Shown here: positions 1 to 9,538 of the stretch, one piece after another
Position numbering within the stretch: position 1 is the stretch's first letter
Layout of the letters: every line of letters begins with the position of its first letter
Source of the DNA: Rhabditophanes sp. KR3021
Taxonomy: Eukaryota > Nematoda > Chromadorea > Rhabditida > Alloionematidae
Length of the DNA stretch: 64,000 nucleotides
Direction of reading: 5' to 3'
Assembly: GCA_963281155.1 (NCBI GenBank)
Contig: CAUJLY010000004.1
Span: forward strand, 6,014,001 to 6,078,000
Notes under the pieces: model-generated
The model's database searches: none
Told to the model about the DNA's origin: nothing
The model's input: the letters and a program-made list of their open reading frames with translations, nothing else
Made by a program: the position numbers and the translations under genes

Positions 1-620
1 TGCTAACTCCTAAGAGCAGGATACAATGTTTGAAACGCATCCTGTTCTCGATTCTGAATCAACCACATAAAACAATTGATTTTGCAACTAAACAAGTGCT
101 GAGGCTCCTTAAATGTAAAATAATAATTTAAATACATTATTCCAACTCGAACATTTATAAAAACTCTGATATCAAACTTGCCGTTATCAACAGCATTAAA
201 AGTCTAAGGAAAATAATTCAATGTTCTTACCTTTTTTAAATCTACGCAGTTATTAAATAGCAATAAGGGCTACTATCACTGAAGAGGCAATTAACTGTCT
301 GGCATAATTAACAATACATACTTTTTAATGCTTAATTAAATGTAAATCTCTTTTTTAGGACTCAAATAATGTCGGATATTAGAAATGGCGGCATACAGAT
401 AATATGTACCTAGTTATAATAATTCAAAATGTTATTTATTGTTAGCAAAAAGGGTTAATAATAATATTTTGATAAATGCCATCAGGGCAACCAAAATAGA
501 AACGAGTCAAAAGAATTAGATTATATTTGTTGATCAGTAATAAATGACAAAAAATAAAAGTATACATGAGTATTTAATAAAAAAATTTATATGTTAAATT
601 AGAAGTCTTGTCGATTTTAT
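1..620. other. AT-rich non-coding stretch
   Basis: I see no open reading frame, RNA gene or clear repeat here. It lies downstream of the minus-strand gene that ends at 621 and probably includes that gene's 3' UTR. Confidence 0.5.
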
Positions 621-1505
621 TTATTTTATTTTGTTATAAGAGTTTATGGAGGAAGTACTGCCGGCTATTGAGGTTGAAAACGCAGATATGTCAGTTATTG
701 TGCGGTCTTCTGTTTTAACTTGCAAGGAACTAAATGAATCTGATTCCACTATTCTACATTTCTCTGTTGGAACTTCAAAATATTTACACCTATACTTTTT
801 GTTTCCAGCTATTTCAATATCTTTTTTATCCATTTTTTTAAGCATGTCCTCTGTCTCATTGTTGCGAGAGTAATGCACAAACGAATATTTTTGTATATTA
901 AAGGATGTGAGATGTTGATAGAAAACTACCATATAAACATTGAAACTGATATACATTGGATCAAGAAATTTATAATATCGGTGGGTAACATCGTTTTCAT
1001 TTTCGTCATCAGGGTAAACAGCGTGAAATGTGTGAAGCTTGTATAATATAGGAATGCATTCCCAGATATAAGCCACATAGTTGATCATCGAAAGTAAAGC
1101 AATAGCATGGTTGAAAATTCCAAACATCTCTTTGTCGCAAACTATGCCGATATATTTTAAAATTGGAAGTGTATATTTTTCAAGAATCAAACAACAAAGG
1201 ATTGCAAGGGATGTTAATTCAAGTATGATATGTGTTATCAAAAAAATCAACACGTAATCTATTTGATCTTTAGCATCTAGTATTTTACGTCCAATATCCG
1301 GATCAGAGTAAGAAAAATATCGTTGGCTTTCAATAAACTCAAGGCATAAACTTGCTTGATTTGAAACTAAAAATGTTAATTTATTTAGTTATACCAAAAA
1401 TAACCTACCATAACCAAAATGCAATGCAAATAGAAGAATAAGCCGAAGTATTATCATATAGCAGGAAAATCCTGCTGCTTTCTTGATATCTGATTGACGG
1501 AACAT
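621..1505 (-). CDS. Four-pass membrane protein, unknown family
   Basis: Two exons: 1409-1505 (starts at the ATG at 1505) and 621-1366, joined by a 42-bp GT-AG intron; 843 nt in total, 280 aa. Four hydrophobic helices can be seen: residues about 17-34, a long one beginning with the run VLIFLITHIILEL, one around MFGIFNHAIALL, and one around YISFNVYMVVFY. After the last helix comes a hydrophilic tail of about 100 residues with charged and Ser/Thr-rich stretches, probably cytoplasmic. I do not recognise the family; a nematode-restricted membrane protein or receptor fragment is possible. The exon join keeps the frame, which supports a real gene. An extra upstream exon cannot be excluded. Confidence 0.6.
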
Positions 1506-1677
1506 TGTCACGCTAAATCCAACTGAATGAAAGATACTTTATTTATTTTGTTATTATGTGAGTAATCTACAATTTAAATTATTCAAAGTTTGTCCAGAAA
1601 AGAAAACTTATATGTTCAGATGCATATTTTGAGTTAATTAAACTTTAACGCTCCTAATTAAGTTATATACAAATATA

Positions 1678-1845
1678 TTGTAATTCCTTAATACTTTATA
1701 AACGTATTACCTAATTAAGTTATATTAAAAAAATATTACACTTTGTTAACAACGGAGCAAAAAGTCGGGCTTAGCCGGTAATTGAAACCGGGACCTCTCG
1801 CACCCTAAGCGAGAATCATACCACTAGACCACCAAGCCATGATTT
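1678..1845. repeat. Duplicated segment containing tRNA-Pro, copy 1
   Basis: The stretch beginning TTGTAATTCCTTAATACTTT and running through the tRNA is repeated at about 3265-3427 in the same orientation with a few mismatches and small gaps. Similarity fades just beyond the tRNA 5' end. Confidence 0.8.
1767..1838 (-). tRNA. tRNA-Pro(AGG), variant acceptor stem
   Basis: 72 nt with a full cloverleaf: anticodon stem CTCGC/GCGAG with loop TTAGGGT (anticodon AGG), T arm CCGGT/ACCGG with loop TTCAATT, discriminator C. The acceptor stem is GGCTTGG/CTAAGCC, including one G-U pair, and differs from that of the three plus-strand copies. No intron. Confidence 0.9.
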
Positions 1846-2360
1846 GTTAGATTGATTGCTATGATTTGTGGACATATGTAACAATAATGTTACTAGGCAA
1901 AAATAACTGATTAGCCAGATAAATTCATTTATGGGACTTAGTAATACACGACAAAATTTAAAACAAGCTCAAAAAACAAAAAACCAGTTCATTTTGGTAT
2001 TTGTAAAATTAACATAGTCAAAAGTGATATGATTTGGAGCTAATTTTAATATAAGATGATCAAAACTTATTAAAAACAAAATTTTGACTTTAAGAAAACC
2101 ATTACAAACTGGTATATGCGATAATTTGTTTTGATGCCGTGTATGTACATAACATTTTCAAACTTGCATATGAAGATGGTTTGTTTATTTATATTAAATA
2201 ACTGAAACTCCCGACTACGCTTCTAATGTTGTGCTAGAGGTTCAAAATAAAATTATTTATTTTAACCTATTATCATAGTATGTAAGGATAAAATATCACT
2301 ATTTTATTTTCATAAAATTGTTAGTTTGATATTTTTTGTCCAAAAGGTAATATATTTTAT

Positions 2361-3255
2361 ATGTTCAAATCAAGTTGGTCTCGGTTAGCATAATCTTCGG
2401 GAGTCCACAATGATATCGGTTTGGCCTGAAGTCTGATTTTGATAAATTTCTTATGTTCTGATTTTTGCTTAGAGTAAAATGATGTTATAAACCTATTGAA
2501 CACAACAAGTTCATTTTCCGGGACTTTGATTTATCAGAAATTGTGGTTTGCCTTTCAATCTTTTCCACTGAGTTTTGTCCATTTTTCTTCTAGTTTACCT
2601 CTATACTTGTCGGTAAGTTTTTGAATGGCGTCAGTATTTTTAGTCACTTGGATTGTTGTCAAAAGACAAATTTTGTATTTTTCAAACTTTTCTCATCTTC
2701 CTTAAAGCCACAAATTCTTTTAGTTTGGTCGTCCACTCGTTTTTTGCTTTTCTTTCCTGTGACTGTTAGTATATCACTAGATTTCGTATTTCTGTATTCG
2801 GATAATTCAGCTGCTTGTTTCAAATTTTGGTTATTTTATCCTCCATTAATTTCTTGCCCTTTAGCTGATTTTTTTAAGTTCTGACCATTTCTCGATTCCG
2901 GATATACTCATATCTTTGACGAAGAGCCAAGCAGTTGAATTGGCTACATTTATGCTTTTTTAATTGAAGGCCTAGTATTTGGCGATCTGTTGGATCTGCT
3001 AGTTCCTCAGTTTTAGAAATACTCTTGCCTTTGACTGATTGCAAAGCTTCGTTATAATTCTTCTGGTATCTTGATACTTCCTTTATTTGCAAATTAGCGA
3101 AGTCCACTGAATTCATAATCTGATCAACAATACATCAAATGTTCTTTGGCGGTCGGAGTTCAATTTGCTACGTCTCAATAAAAATTCTCTATATTTTTCA
3201 GCAAAAAATAAATCAGTATCATAACTTGTTTTATATTGGCAAATTTGAACGGAAC
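2361..3255 (-). pseudogene. Decayed coding stretch between duplicated tRNAs
   Basis: On the minus strand several protein-like segments follow one another in shifting frames: one at about 3120-3250 (contains FFAEKYREFLLRRSKLNSD), an 80-aa open frame at 2874-3116 rich in charged residues and probably coiled-coil, a stretch containing SDILTVTGKKSKKRVDDQTK near 2700-2800, and a tail ending KPISLWTPEDYANRDQLDL then a stop near 2361. Stops and shifts separate them, so no intact protein is possible. I do not recognise the source. It could be a dead gene or a decayed mobile element; it does not show the DHGKC block of the intronic family elsewhere in this window. Confidence 0.4.
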
Positions 3256-3264
3256 GGACTTATG

Positions 3265-3427
3265 TTGTAATTCCTTAGTACTTTATAAACGTATTACCTA
3301 ATTAAGTTATATTAAAAAATATTATGCATTTTAAACAGCGAAGCAAAAAGTCGGGCTTAGCCGGTAATTGAAACCGGGACCTCTCGCACCCTAAGCGAGA
3401 ATCATACCACTAGACCACCAAGCCATA
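3265..3427. repeat. Duplicated segment containing tRNA-Pro, copy 2
   Basis: Partner of the segment at 1678-1845. Shared flank includes ACTTTATAAACGTATTACCT and AATTAAGTTATATTAAAAA, followed by the tRNA. Confidence 0.8.
3353..3424 (-). tRNA. tRNA-Pro(AGG), second minus-strand copy
   Basis: Same 72-nt sequence as the copy at 1767-1838, including the GGCTTGG/CTAAGCC acceptor stem. About 85 bp of flank on the low-coordinate side (the tRNA's 3' side) is also shared, so the two arose by duplication of a larger segment. Confidence 0.9.
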
Positions 3428-3766
3428 CTACTAAAAATTCCAACTGACTTGACATTCTAATAAATTTACGCAACTTTTATGGCCAATCTGAGAATTAACT
3501 CACCCTATTGTATATTTAATGATATTACTTCTTTTTATCTGATTAAAAAATACATAGTTTGCAAATCGGACTGTCATTTTCTGTTTAAGACAATTCGGTA
3601 TTTGATATTTGTTGTTTGGAATATTTTTTATTTAAACAACAAGTGGAAAAATTTATACTCATTTTAAAGTTATGAAAGATTATTTTACACACAACGAGGA
3701 ATAAATTATTTATTGACATATCGGCATCTCAGGAAAAACCAAATATGCCAATGATCCATATACATC

Positions 3767-3838
3767 GGCCAAGTGGTCTAGTGGTATGATTCTCGCTTAG
3801 GGTGCGAGAGGTCCCGGTTTCAATTACCGGCTTGGCCC
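3767..3838 (+). tRNA. tRNA-Pro(AGG)
   Basis: 72 nt, acceptor stem GGCCAAG/CTTGGCC (seven Watson-Crick pairs), anticodon loop TTAGGGT, T loop TTCAATT, discriminator C. First of three near-identical plus-strand copies. Confidence 0.92.
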
Positions 3839-3965
3839 TACATTTTTGATATTCCAAAATTACGTTATAATAGTATTTTGCAATGAAAAGATAAATGCTT
3901 CCATTTATTTGATCTACTAGTAGCATCTGGGATAAAATCAATTATGCGGACGATTCAAGCGCACC

Positions 3966-4037
3966 GGCCAAGTGGTCTAGTGGTATGATTCTCGCTTAGG
4001 GTGCGAGAGGTCCCGGTTTCAATTACCGGCTTGGCCC
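3966..4037 (+). tRNA. tRNA-Pro(AGG)
   Basis: Identical in sequence to the copy at 3767-3838. Preceded by a short shared upstream block of the type CGATTCAAGCGCACC. Confidence 0.92.
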
Positions 4038-4153
4038 TATTATTTTTGGATCTGTCAAAATTAATTCTTTGTTGTGTATTGATAGTTACGCTTTTTATTT
4101 GACGAGTAGAGGGTTTTCCGAAAATCAAAATATAGTGACGATCCAAGTACATC

Positions 4154-4225
4154 GGCCAAGTGGTCTAGTGGTATGATTCTCGCTTAGGGTGCGAGAGGTC
4201 CCGGTTTCAATTACCGGCTTGGCCC
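4154..4225 (+). tRNA. tRNA-Pro(AGG)
   Basis: Third plus-strand copy, same 72 nt as the other two, preceded by CGATCCAAGTACATC, which resembles the block before the other copies. Confidence 0.92.
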
Positions 4226-4788
4226 AACATTTTTGTTCCTTAAGATATCAACTTTTTATAATTTTGACGGTATTTAATAAAAAATATTTTACTTCCTTAA
4301 TTAGATATTAGTCATACTACAAGCAAAGATTGTAGCATTGATCCGAAATTTGTTAGTGTCTAATGATCTTTGCTTTATCCTTCAAATAATTGCACTAAAC
4401 ATGTAAACTAAAAAATCCTTTTACACCGCGAATTAAAACAAATATTCTGTTTAAACTTTAATGAGATACGCGTTCCATGTAATATGAATTTCAACTATTT
4501 TTCTTTACATAAGTCCTTCCTCAGTAATGATCGCCTATTTTGTAGTATTTTATAATGTTTTACTCTATCTAGTTACCCCAAATCTGCTATAATCTCCACC
4601 ATTTTTTAGGTAGTATCATTAAAATGGGAATAGTTAGAGGAATATTTTCATTTGAGCAAACTTTAAATTATACATAATCTACCCTTTACCGACATCCTCG
4701 TACTGTAATTCGTTTCGATCAGTGTTTTCTGATTACCTTTTCAAATAAAATAATTATTCTATAATATCTGTCTTGAACTTGCTAAATC
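4226..4788. other. Non-coding spacer upstream of the Asn/Gly-rich gene
   Basis: No reading frame or RNA gene seen. It separates the tRNA-Pro cluster from the start codon at 4789 and presumably holds that gene's promoter; no core element is obvious. Confidence 0.5.
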
Positions 4789-7704
4789 ATGACACAAAAA
4801 TGTGTAATAAAGTTGAAGTCTATACTCATTAGCGTCTGTGTGTTAGCTATTGCTTTGCCTTTGCTAGATGCGACTTTATATTTTGACCGGCCACAAACTA
4901 AAGTTATTTATAAAAGACAAACTGTTGTATCAAGTGATGCCAATGCGAATGGTAAAGGTGAAAAGGTAAAGTATCTATTTTTTATCGAACTCTAACACTC
5001 AAAATATTTAGGTTGACACAGATGCTACCTCTGAACATTATAAAAATTCAGATGGAGTCATAGGTGAGTTTTGTTGGAGGCGAAAAAATAGAAAATTAAA
5101 TATAAATATGGCTAAAATTTAGTAGTAATAGCATCTGTGAGTGCAAGCATTTTTTCAACTAAAAGTTTACCAATCATTTTGGCATTTTCAGAAGAGAGCT
5201 GTAAACTTCCTCAATCATGCATTTACCATGATCGAGGTCCTTAACTTGCTTGCCAGAGTAGTTTTATAAATACCAGGAGGTTAGATGTTATTTAATCTAA
5301 AATATCATCATTAATATTCAATGTCGCTCGCTAAAACGATCTAACAGTTTGGGCGACTTTGAAACCCGCTTCAAGCAAGCGCATTCTTTTTTTGGCCAAA
5401 GTCGCTAGCACGCTTAGTGGGTTTGAGAAGAGGGTTCTAGCGAGTTTAAGCCATTTTTAAAAAAATGATTATTGAAGGCCAAATTTCGTAAAATATATTA
5501 TTTTTTTGCAATAAACTTTCTGAAATATCAAATCACTTATTGAAAATATATTAATTATATTCTATCGTTGAAAACCAAACTCGCTTAACCCGCTAAATTA
5601 CTAATACTTTATCGAGCCTAGGTGTCAATACAAGTTCAAAAGGTGACGCCACTGGAACGGGGCAAACTGGTATTAATAATCAAGTATATGGATCGGCTGG
5701 AGGAAAGGGTATGTTTGACTATTACAAACACTAACTCTCAAATTATATTTCAGAAGTTTCTTCGGTGGGAAACGTCGGAGCCATTGGACAAAACTCTGAA
5801 TCGCAATCACAAATCACAGCTGGAATTAAAGGAGACGTATGGAATGTGGATTCATTCCAACACGGAAAAGCAACCGGGGTTGGTGATACTGGAGCAGCCT
5901 CAAATGGAAATATTCAAATGATAAAAGATGGTGTGCAAGGTCAATATAGTAATAATAATTCGCAGTCATCAGCTGGAGCCACAGGAAGTTTAAGTTCATC
6001 TTCCGAAATTGTATCCTCTCAAATTTTGTCATTTGATTCAATTCTTGCTCAATTAGTTGGAAGTTCTGTAGCCCAAGGCCTTTACAACGCTCAGGCTAAT
6101 GTGGATTTGTCAGCAGGCAAGCTAATCATCAAAAATATTTATTAAAAGAGATGAAGAATGACATCAAAAGACATATTGTCGTAAAGTATTTTTAGTACAA
6201 TTTAAATGATTCTCTTGACAATATCTGGATGTTTTCACTATATCACATCATTTTGACTGTCACGAATTGTCTGGTTTAGTTAAAACACTATGGATACTTA
6301 ATATAAGCGCATACTCTAGATCAAGAGCTTGATATCCTTTGATAAGCACTTTCATTCAATACCATTTCTTTTAGGTGATAATCGTTTTCGTTTATTGTGG
6401 AATATTCCGATCAAAAATTAATCTAATATCATTAACAGACTCTTATCCCAACTTTTTATTAGAGAATCCTATGTAAATATTTTAGATCAAACTACTCATT
6501 CAGAGTTAATCATATGCTTTAATTAATGTTAATTCACATCTCCAGGTAGTAAAACAAATGGAATTGAAAACAATGGAGTTGTATCTGGAGACAACAAAAA
6601 TGGAGGTCTTGTGAACGCTCAAGTAAATTCCAACGCTATTCTAAATAATACTCAACATGAACTATTAGGAAATATGTATGGTAGTGTGAATGGAACGGGT
6701 ACTAGTAATTTAGTTGGAGCAAGTAATTTACAGAGTAATAGTTCTGGCAAAACAACGTGTAGGTTAAAATATATTATTTATATGACAAAACTTTGATATG
6801 TTTCAGCGATACAATCATTCGGGGATGGAAAAGTTAGTTCTGATGGTTTAAATAACATGAATTTAAATTCTAATACAAACGCAACTAATAGTGGAGGAAC
6901 ATTCGGAAACATGCATCTAAATTCAACTGCAAATGGGAATAATACTGATATGACGTTATCAGGTGGGCTGAAGGCTGAACAAGGAAATACTTCAACAATG
7001 GGATTAGGTGATGGATCGCTTATATCTTCGGGAAACAAGGCTTCTAATTCATCTATGACTGTAAATTCTAATATGAATCCGAGTGGAGATGCCAATTTAA
7101 TTGTTAATGCCGATGGCCAAGCTCAAGCTTCAAATAATACGGCTACATTGAATATGAATTCTCACGGTAATGTTTCAAACAGCGATGGAATTCAAAATCT
7201 TGGAAGTGCTAGCGGCAATGGACAGGTAAAACTTAACTTAATCAGTTTTGTTATTTATACTTCCAATTATTAGGGTCAAGGAGAAAAAGTAAATGTGACT
7301 GGGAACACATTCTTGAACCTAAACACAGCTGATGGTAGTGGAAACTCTATGATGGGAGCTCAAGCTGAAGGAAAGAACGCATCCAGTGCTGCAACTAATG
7401 CTAATTTGGTTATGACGGACGCTAGTGGAAATAATAGAAGTAAGTAAATAACTAGTCTTATGTAACACCACACTAGTTTATGTAACGCAACACTAGTACT
7501 TTCCTTTCATGTTTTAATTCCTTTGATGTTTTAGCGTCTAATGTTAGTGGAAGTGTGAAGGCTACGGGAGATAACACAAAGGTTACCTCATACTCAGTCG
7601 CCACTGACAACAACGGCATTACAACACTGGTTAATCAACAAACATCTAAGAGTAGTGGCAAAGGAAGCAGTTCTAGTTCAGCTTCGGCTTCTGGCATCCT
7701 CTAA
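4789..7704 (+). CDS. Secreted Asn/Gly/Ser-rich low-complexity protein
   Basis: Eight exons: 4789-4965, 5012-5063, 5622-5708, 5754-6116, 6546-6758, 6807-7225, 7274-7439 and 7535-7704; 1647 nt, 548 aa. The N-terminus is a signal peptide (residues about 8-29), followed by a basic stretch with KRQ that may be a processing site. The rest is almost entirely N, G, S, A, T and V with loose repeats such as NLNSNTNATNSGG and SASGNGQ, and has almost no Cys. That composition suggests an extracellular structural, silk-like or mucin-like protein; function unknown. Intron 4 appears to begin with GC (AG|GCAAGC at 6116/6117) instead of GT. Intron 2 (5064-5621) carries an antisense fragment of the DHGKC family. 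AATAAA-type signals follow the stop. Confidence 0.8.
5100..5290 (-). pseudogene. Truncated DHGKC-family copy, antisense in an intron
   Basis: Minus-strand translation gives QVKDLDHGKCMIEEVY, then after a small frame shift AKMIGKLLVEKMLALTDAI and a stop. This aligns with the C-terminal block of the copy near 41.75-41.96 kb (QVTNIDHGKCTIAEVYKL ... KLVGKLLIDSM). Only the C-terminal part remains, and the frame is broken. It lies wholly within intron 2 of the plus-strand Asn/Gly-rich gene. Confidence 0.7.
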
Positions 7705-7940
7705 ATAAACAAGTCCACCTTAATCTAACAGTTAATTTGGAAGTTAAACCAAGTCCATGCACAACAAATAACACCATTTATTATATATTGTTTAATCAAT
7801 TCTCTTTTGACACAAATAAACATCCGATCCTTTATTTCCAAAAAGCCATTAAACATTCATTACTAAAAAAGGTATCTTGTTTTACAAAGGCGATAAATAA
7901 TTTTTAATCATTTTAAATTTACTTTCATCTTTATTTATGA

Positions 7941-9227
7941 TTAAGCATCGTTAAAATTAAATGAACAGTTAAATTTCTTTTCAAAGAGGCGCCTTGTCTT
8001 TGCTGCCTTTCCTTTAAAAGGTGTGGGTAATTGATCATTATCTAAAACAGATGTTTGCTTATTAAACCTCTCAAAATCAATTACCTTCTATATTCGCAAA
8101 TAAAAGTGACAATGTTGAGTTGATGAAGTTATCTGCAGTCATAATGTCTTTGAAAAAATCATCTGGACATGTTGTTATTTGATGATAGATTGTAAGGAAG
8201 AGCTTATCATAAAGGGTGGCGTGTTTGGGAAGATCAGCTGAAACACTACAAAGAAGATGCAAGAGTCTTTTCCATTGATCAAAACCTTCATAAACTTGTC
8301 CAATCAAGAATACGATAAAGGAATACTGAAATTCACCCAGCAAACATTCTAACTCCTTATTTTTGGGATACGTTTGGAGCAATTTGTTGAGCAAGACTGA
8401 ATTGTCAACACCAGCTCTTTTGTCAACAATATCAATTGTTATTTGAGGTATGTTGGTGAATGATATCAATTGATTAATATCCACATCCAGTACAGGCATA
8501 CCAGCTTCGTCGGTAAATCTGATGCGATTTGGATTTTCCCTATCAACCTCATCAAATCCCTTCCCACTCTCTTCTAAATTTTGTTTGACCTTCTGTTCTT
8601 GCGTAACAAATTCTGTTTGTGAAGTAATCCTTCCACAATTTGGATTCAGTTTTTCAACTAATTTATCGTCCACGTAATGTGACAAGGCGGTCCACTTTTT
8701 CAGTGTAGCAAAAGGATAAGCACCCAAATTTTTGTCGATGTTTTTCAAATTTAAGCGGATTCTTTGTTCCTAAAAAGGTTAAATCAAATTAAAGTGTAAT
8801 GAATAAGTATATTAGCTTCTGATAAAATGTTTGTTTCATCTAAATGAATGTTTGATAAGTTTGTGCTTACCTCTTCTGAACTAAGATTGCAATCTATAAA
8901 TGTTTCCTCTTTTTTGTCCCATTTTTTCATCATAATTTCCCGTTCTTTGAAATGATGGAAAAAACCAATCCTGGGAGCATCCTTATAACTGATATAAATA
9001 AAGTGAACACCTCGAGGGATTAATTTAATCCCAAGAAATTTAGGGCCTGTTCTGAATGAAGAATAGTCAATCCCAATTTCAATACCTTCAGGAAAGTCTT
9101 TGAAAATCTAGATCAACAAATAATCTAAATAAAATAAAGTGTAACTTACAGCAAAGGCAAAACTATCGAACAACAGTTTTGCCATTTCTGGTGGCATTTC
9201 TTTGTTAACTGCATTAGACGTCATCAT
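7941..9227 (-). CDS. AAR2: AAR2 splicing factor homologue
   Basis: Four exons: 9150-9227, 8871-9107, 8085-8769 and 7941-8041, introns 41-101 bp; 1101 nt, 366 aa, close to the roughly 384 aa of vertebrate AAR2. AAR2 chaperones Prp8 during U5 snRNP maturation in the cytoplasm and nucleus. Diagnostic segments: GIDYSSFRTGPKFLGIKLIP and GVHFIYIS in the N-terminal domain, YPFATLKKWTALSHYV in the linker, and LGEFQYSFIVFLIGQVYEGF followed by WKRLLHLLC in the helical C-terminal domain. The last exon was found by splicing across a 43-bp intron; without it the protein would end at EGN with a stop at 8077. Head to head with a possible small gene starting 33 bp away. Confidence 0.93.
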
Positions 9228-9259
9228 GCTTGATTAATAAAAATTACTTGTTTTTGAAA

Positions 9260-9538
9260 ATGCAATTTACTGGCCGCGACGTACTTTACTCCATTCCATT
9301 TGAATTAAGGTCGTTACTAGACATTTCAACGTTCAATGAATCATATCCCAAATGCTATAAAAGTATTGTGGCATTTTATTTATAGCGTTTTTCCTATTTT
9401 AGGCAATGTCTCGGTCGTGCACAACTTTTAAATACAGTGAAGGAGAAAATGAAGGAATATTTGGAAAGATGCGAAAAAGAATCTCAAGGTAAACTGATAA
9501 AATTATGGGAACCCTTTCATTGTTTAATTATAAATTGA
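9260..9538 (+). CDS. Possible small protein, 61 aa
   Basis: Exons 9260-9309 and 9403-9538, joined across a 93-bp GT-AG intron that keeps the frame. The product begins MQFTGRDVLYSIPFELRQC and continues with a helical, charged segment (TVKEKMKEYLERCEKE). A donor-like CAAG|GTAAAC at 9488/9489 means the second exon could end earlier and the gene extend into unrecognised exons downstream. No family recognised. It shares a 32-bp intergenic space with AAR2, so a shared promoter is likely if the gene is real. Confidence 0.35.

Noticed and set aside
646..873. 75-aa plus-strand frame
   Set aside because: Antisense shadow of the membrane protein gene at 621-1505, which has a clean two-exon structure.
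3729..4152. Two minus-strand frames containing the same peptide [20 protein letters not shown]
   Set aside because: The shared peptide is the antisense translation of the repeated tRNA-Pro genes, not a protein family.
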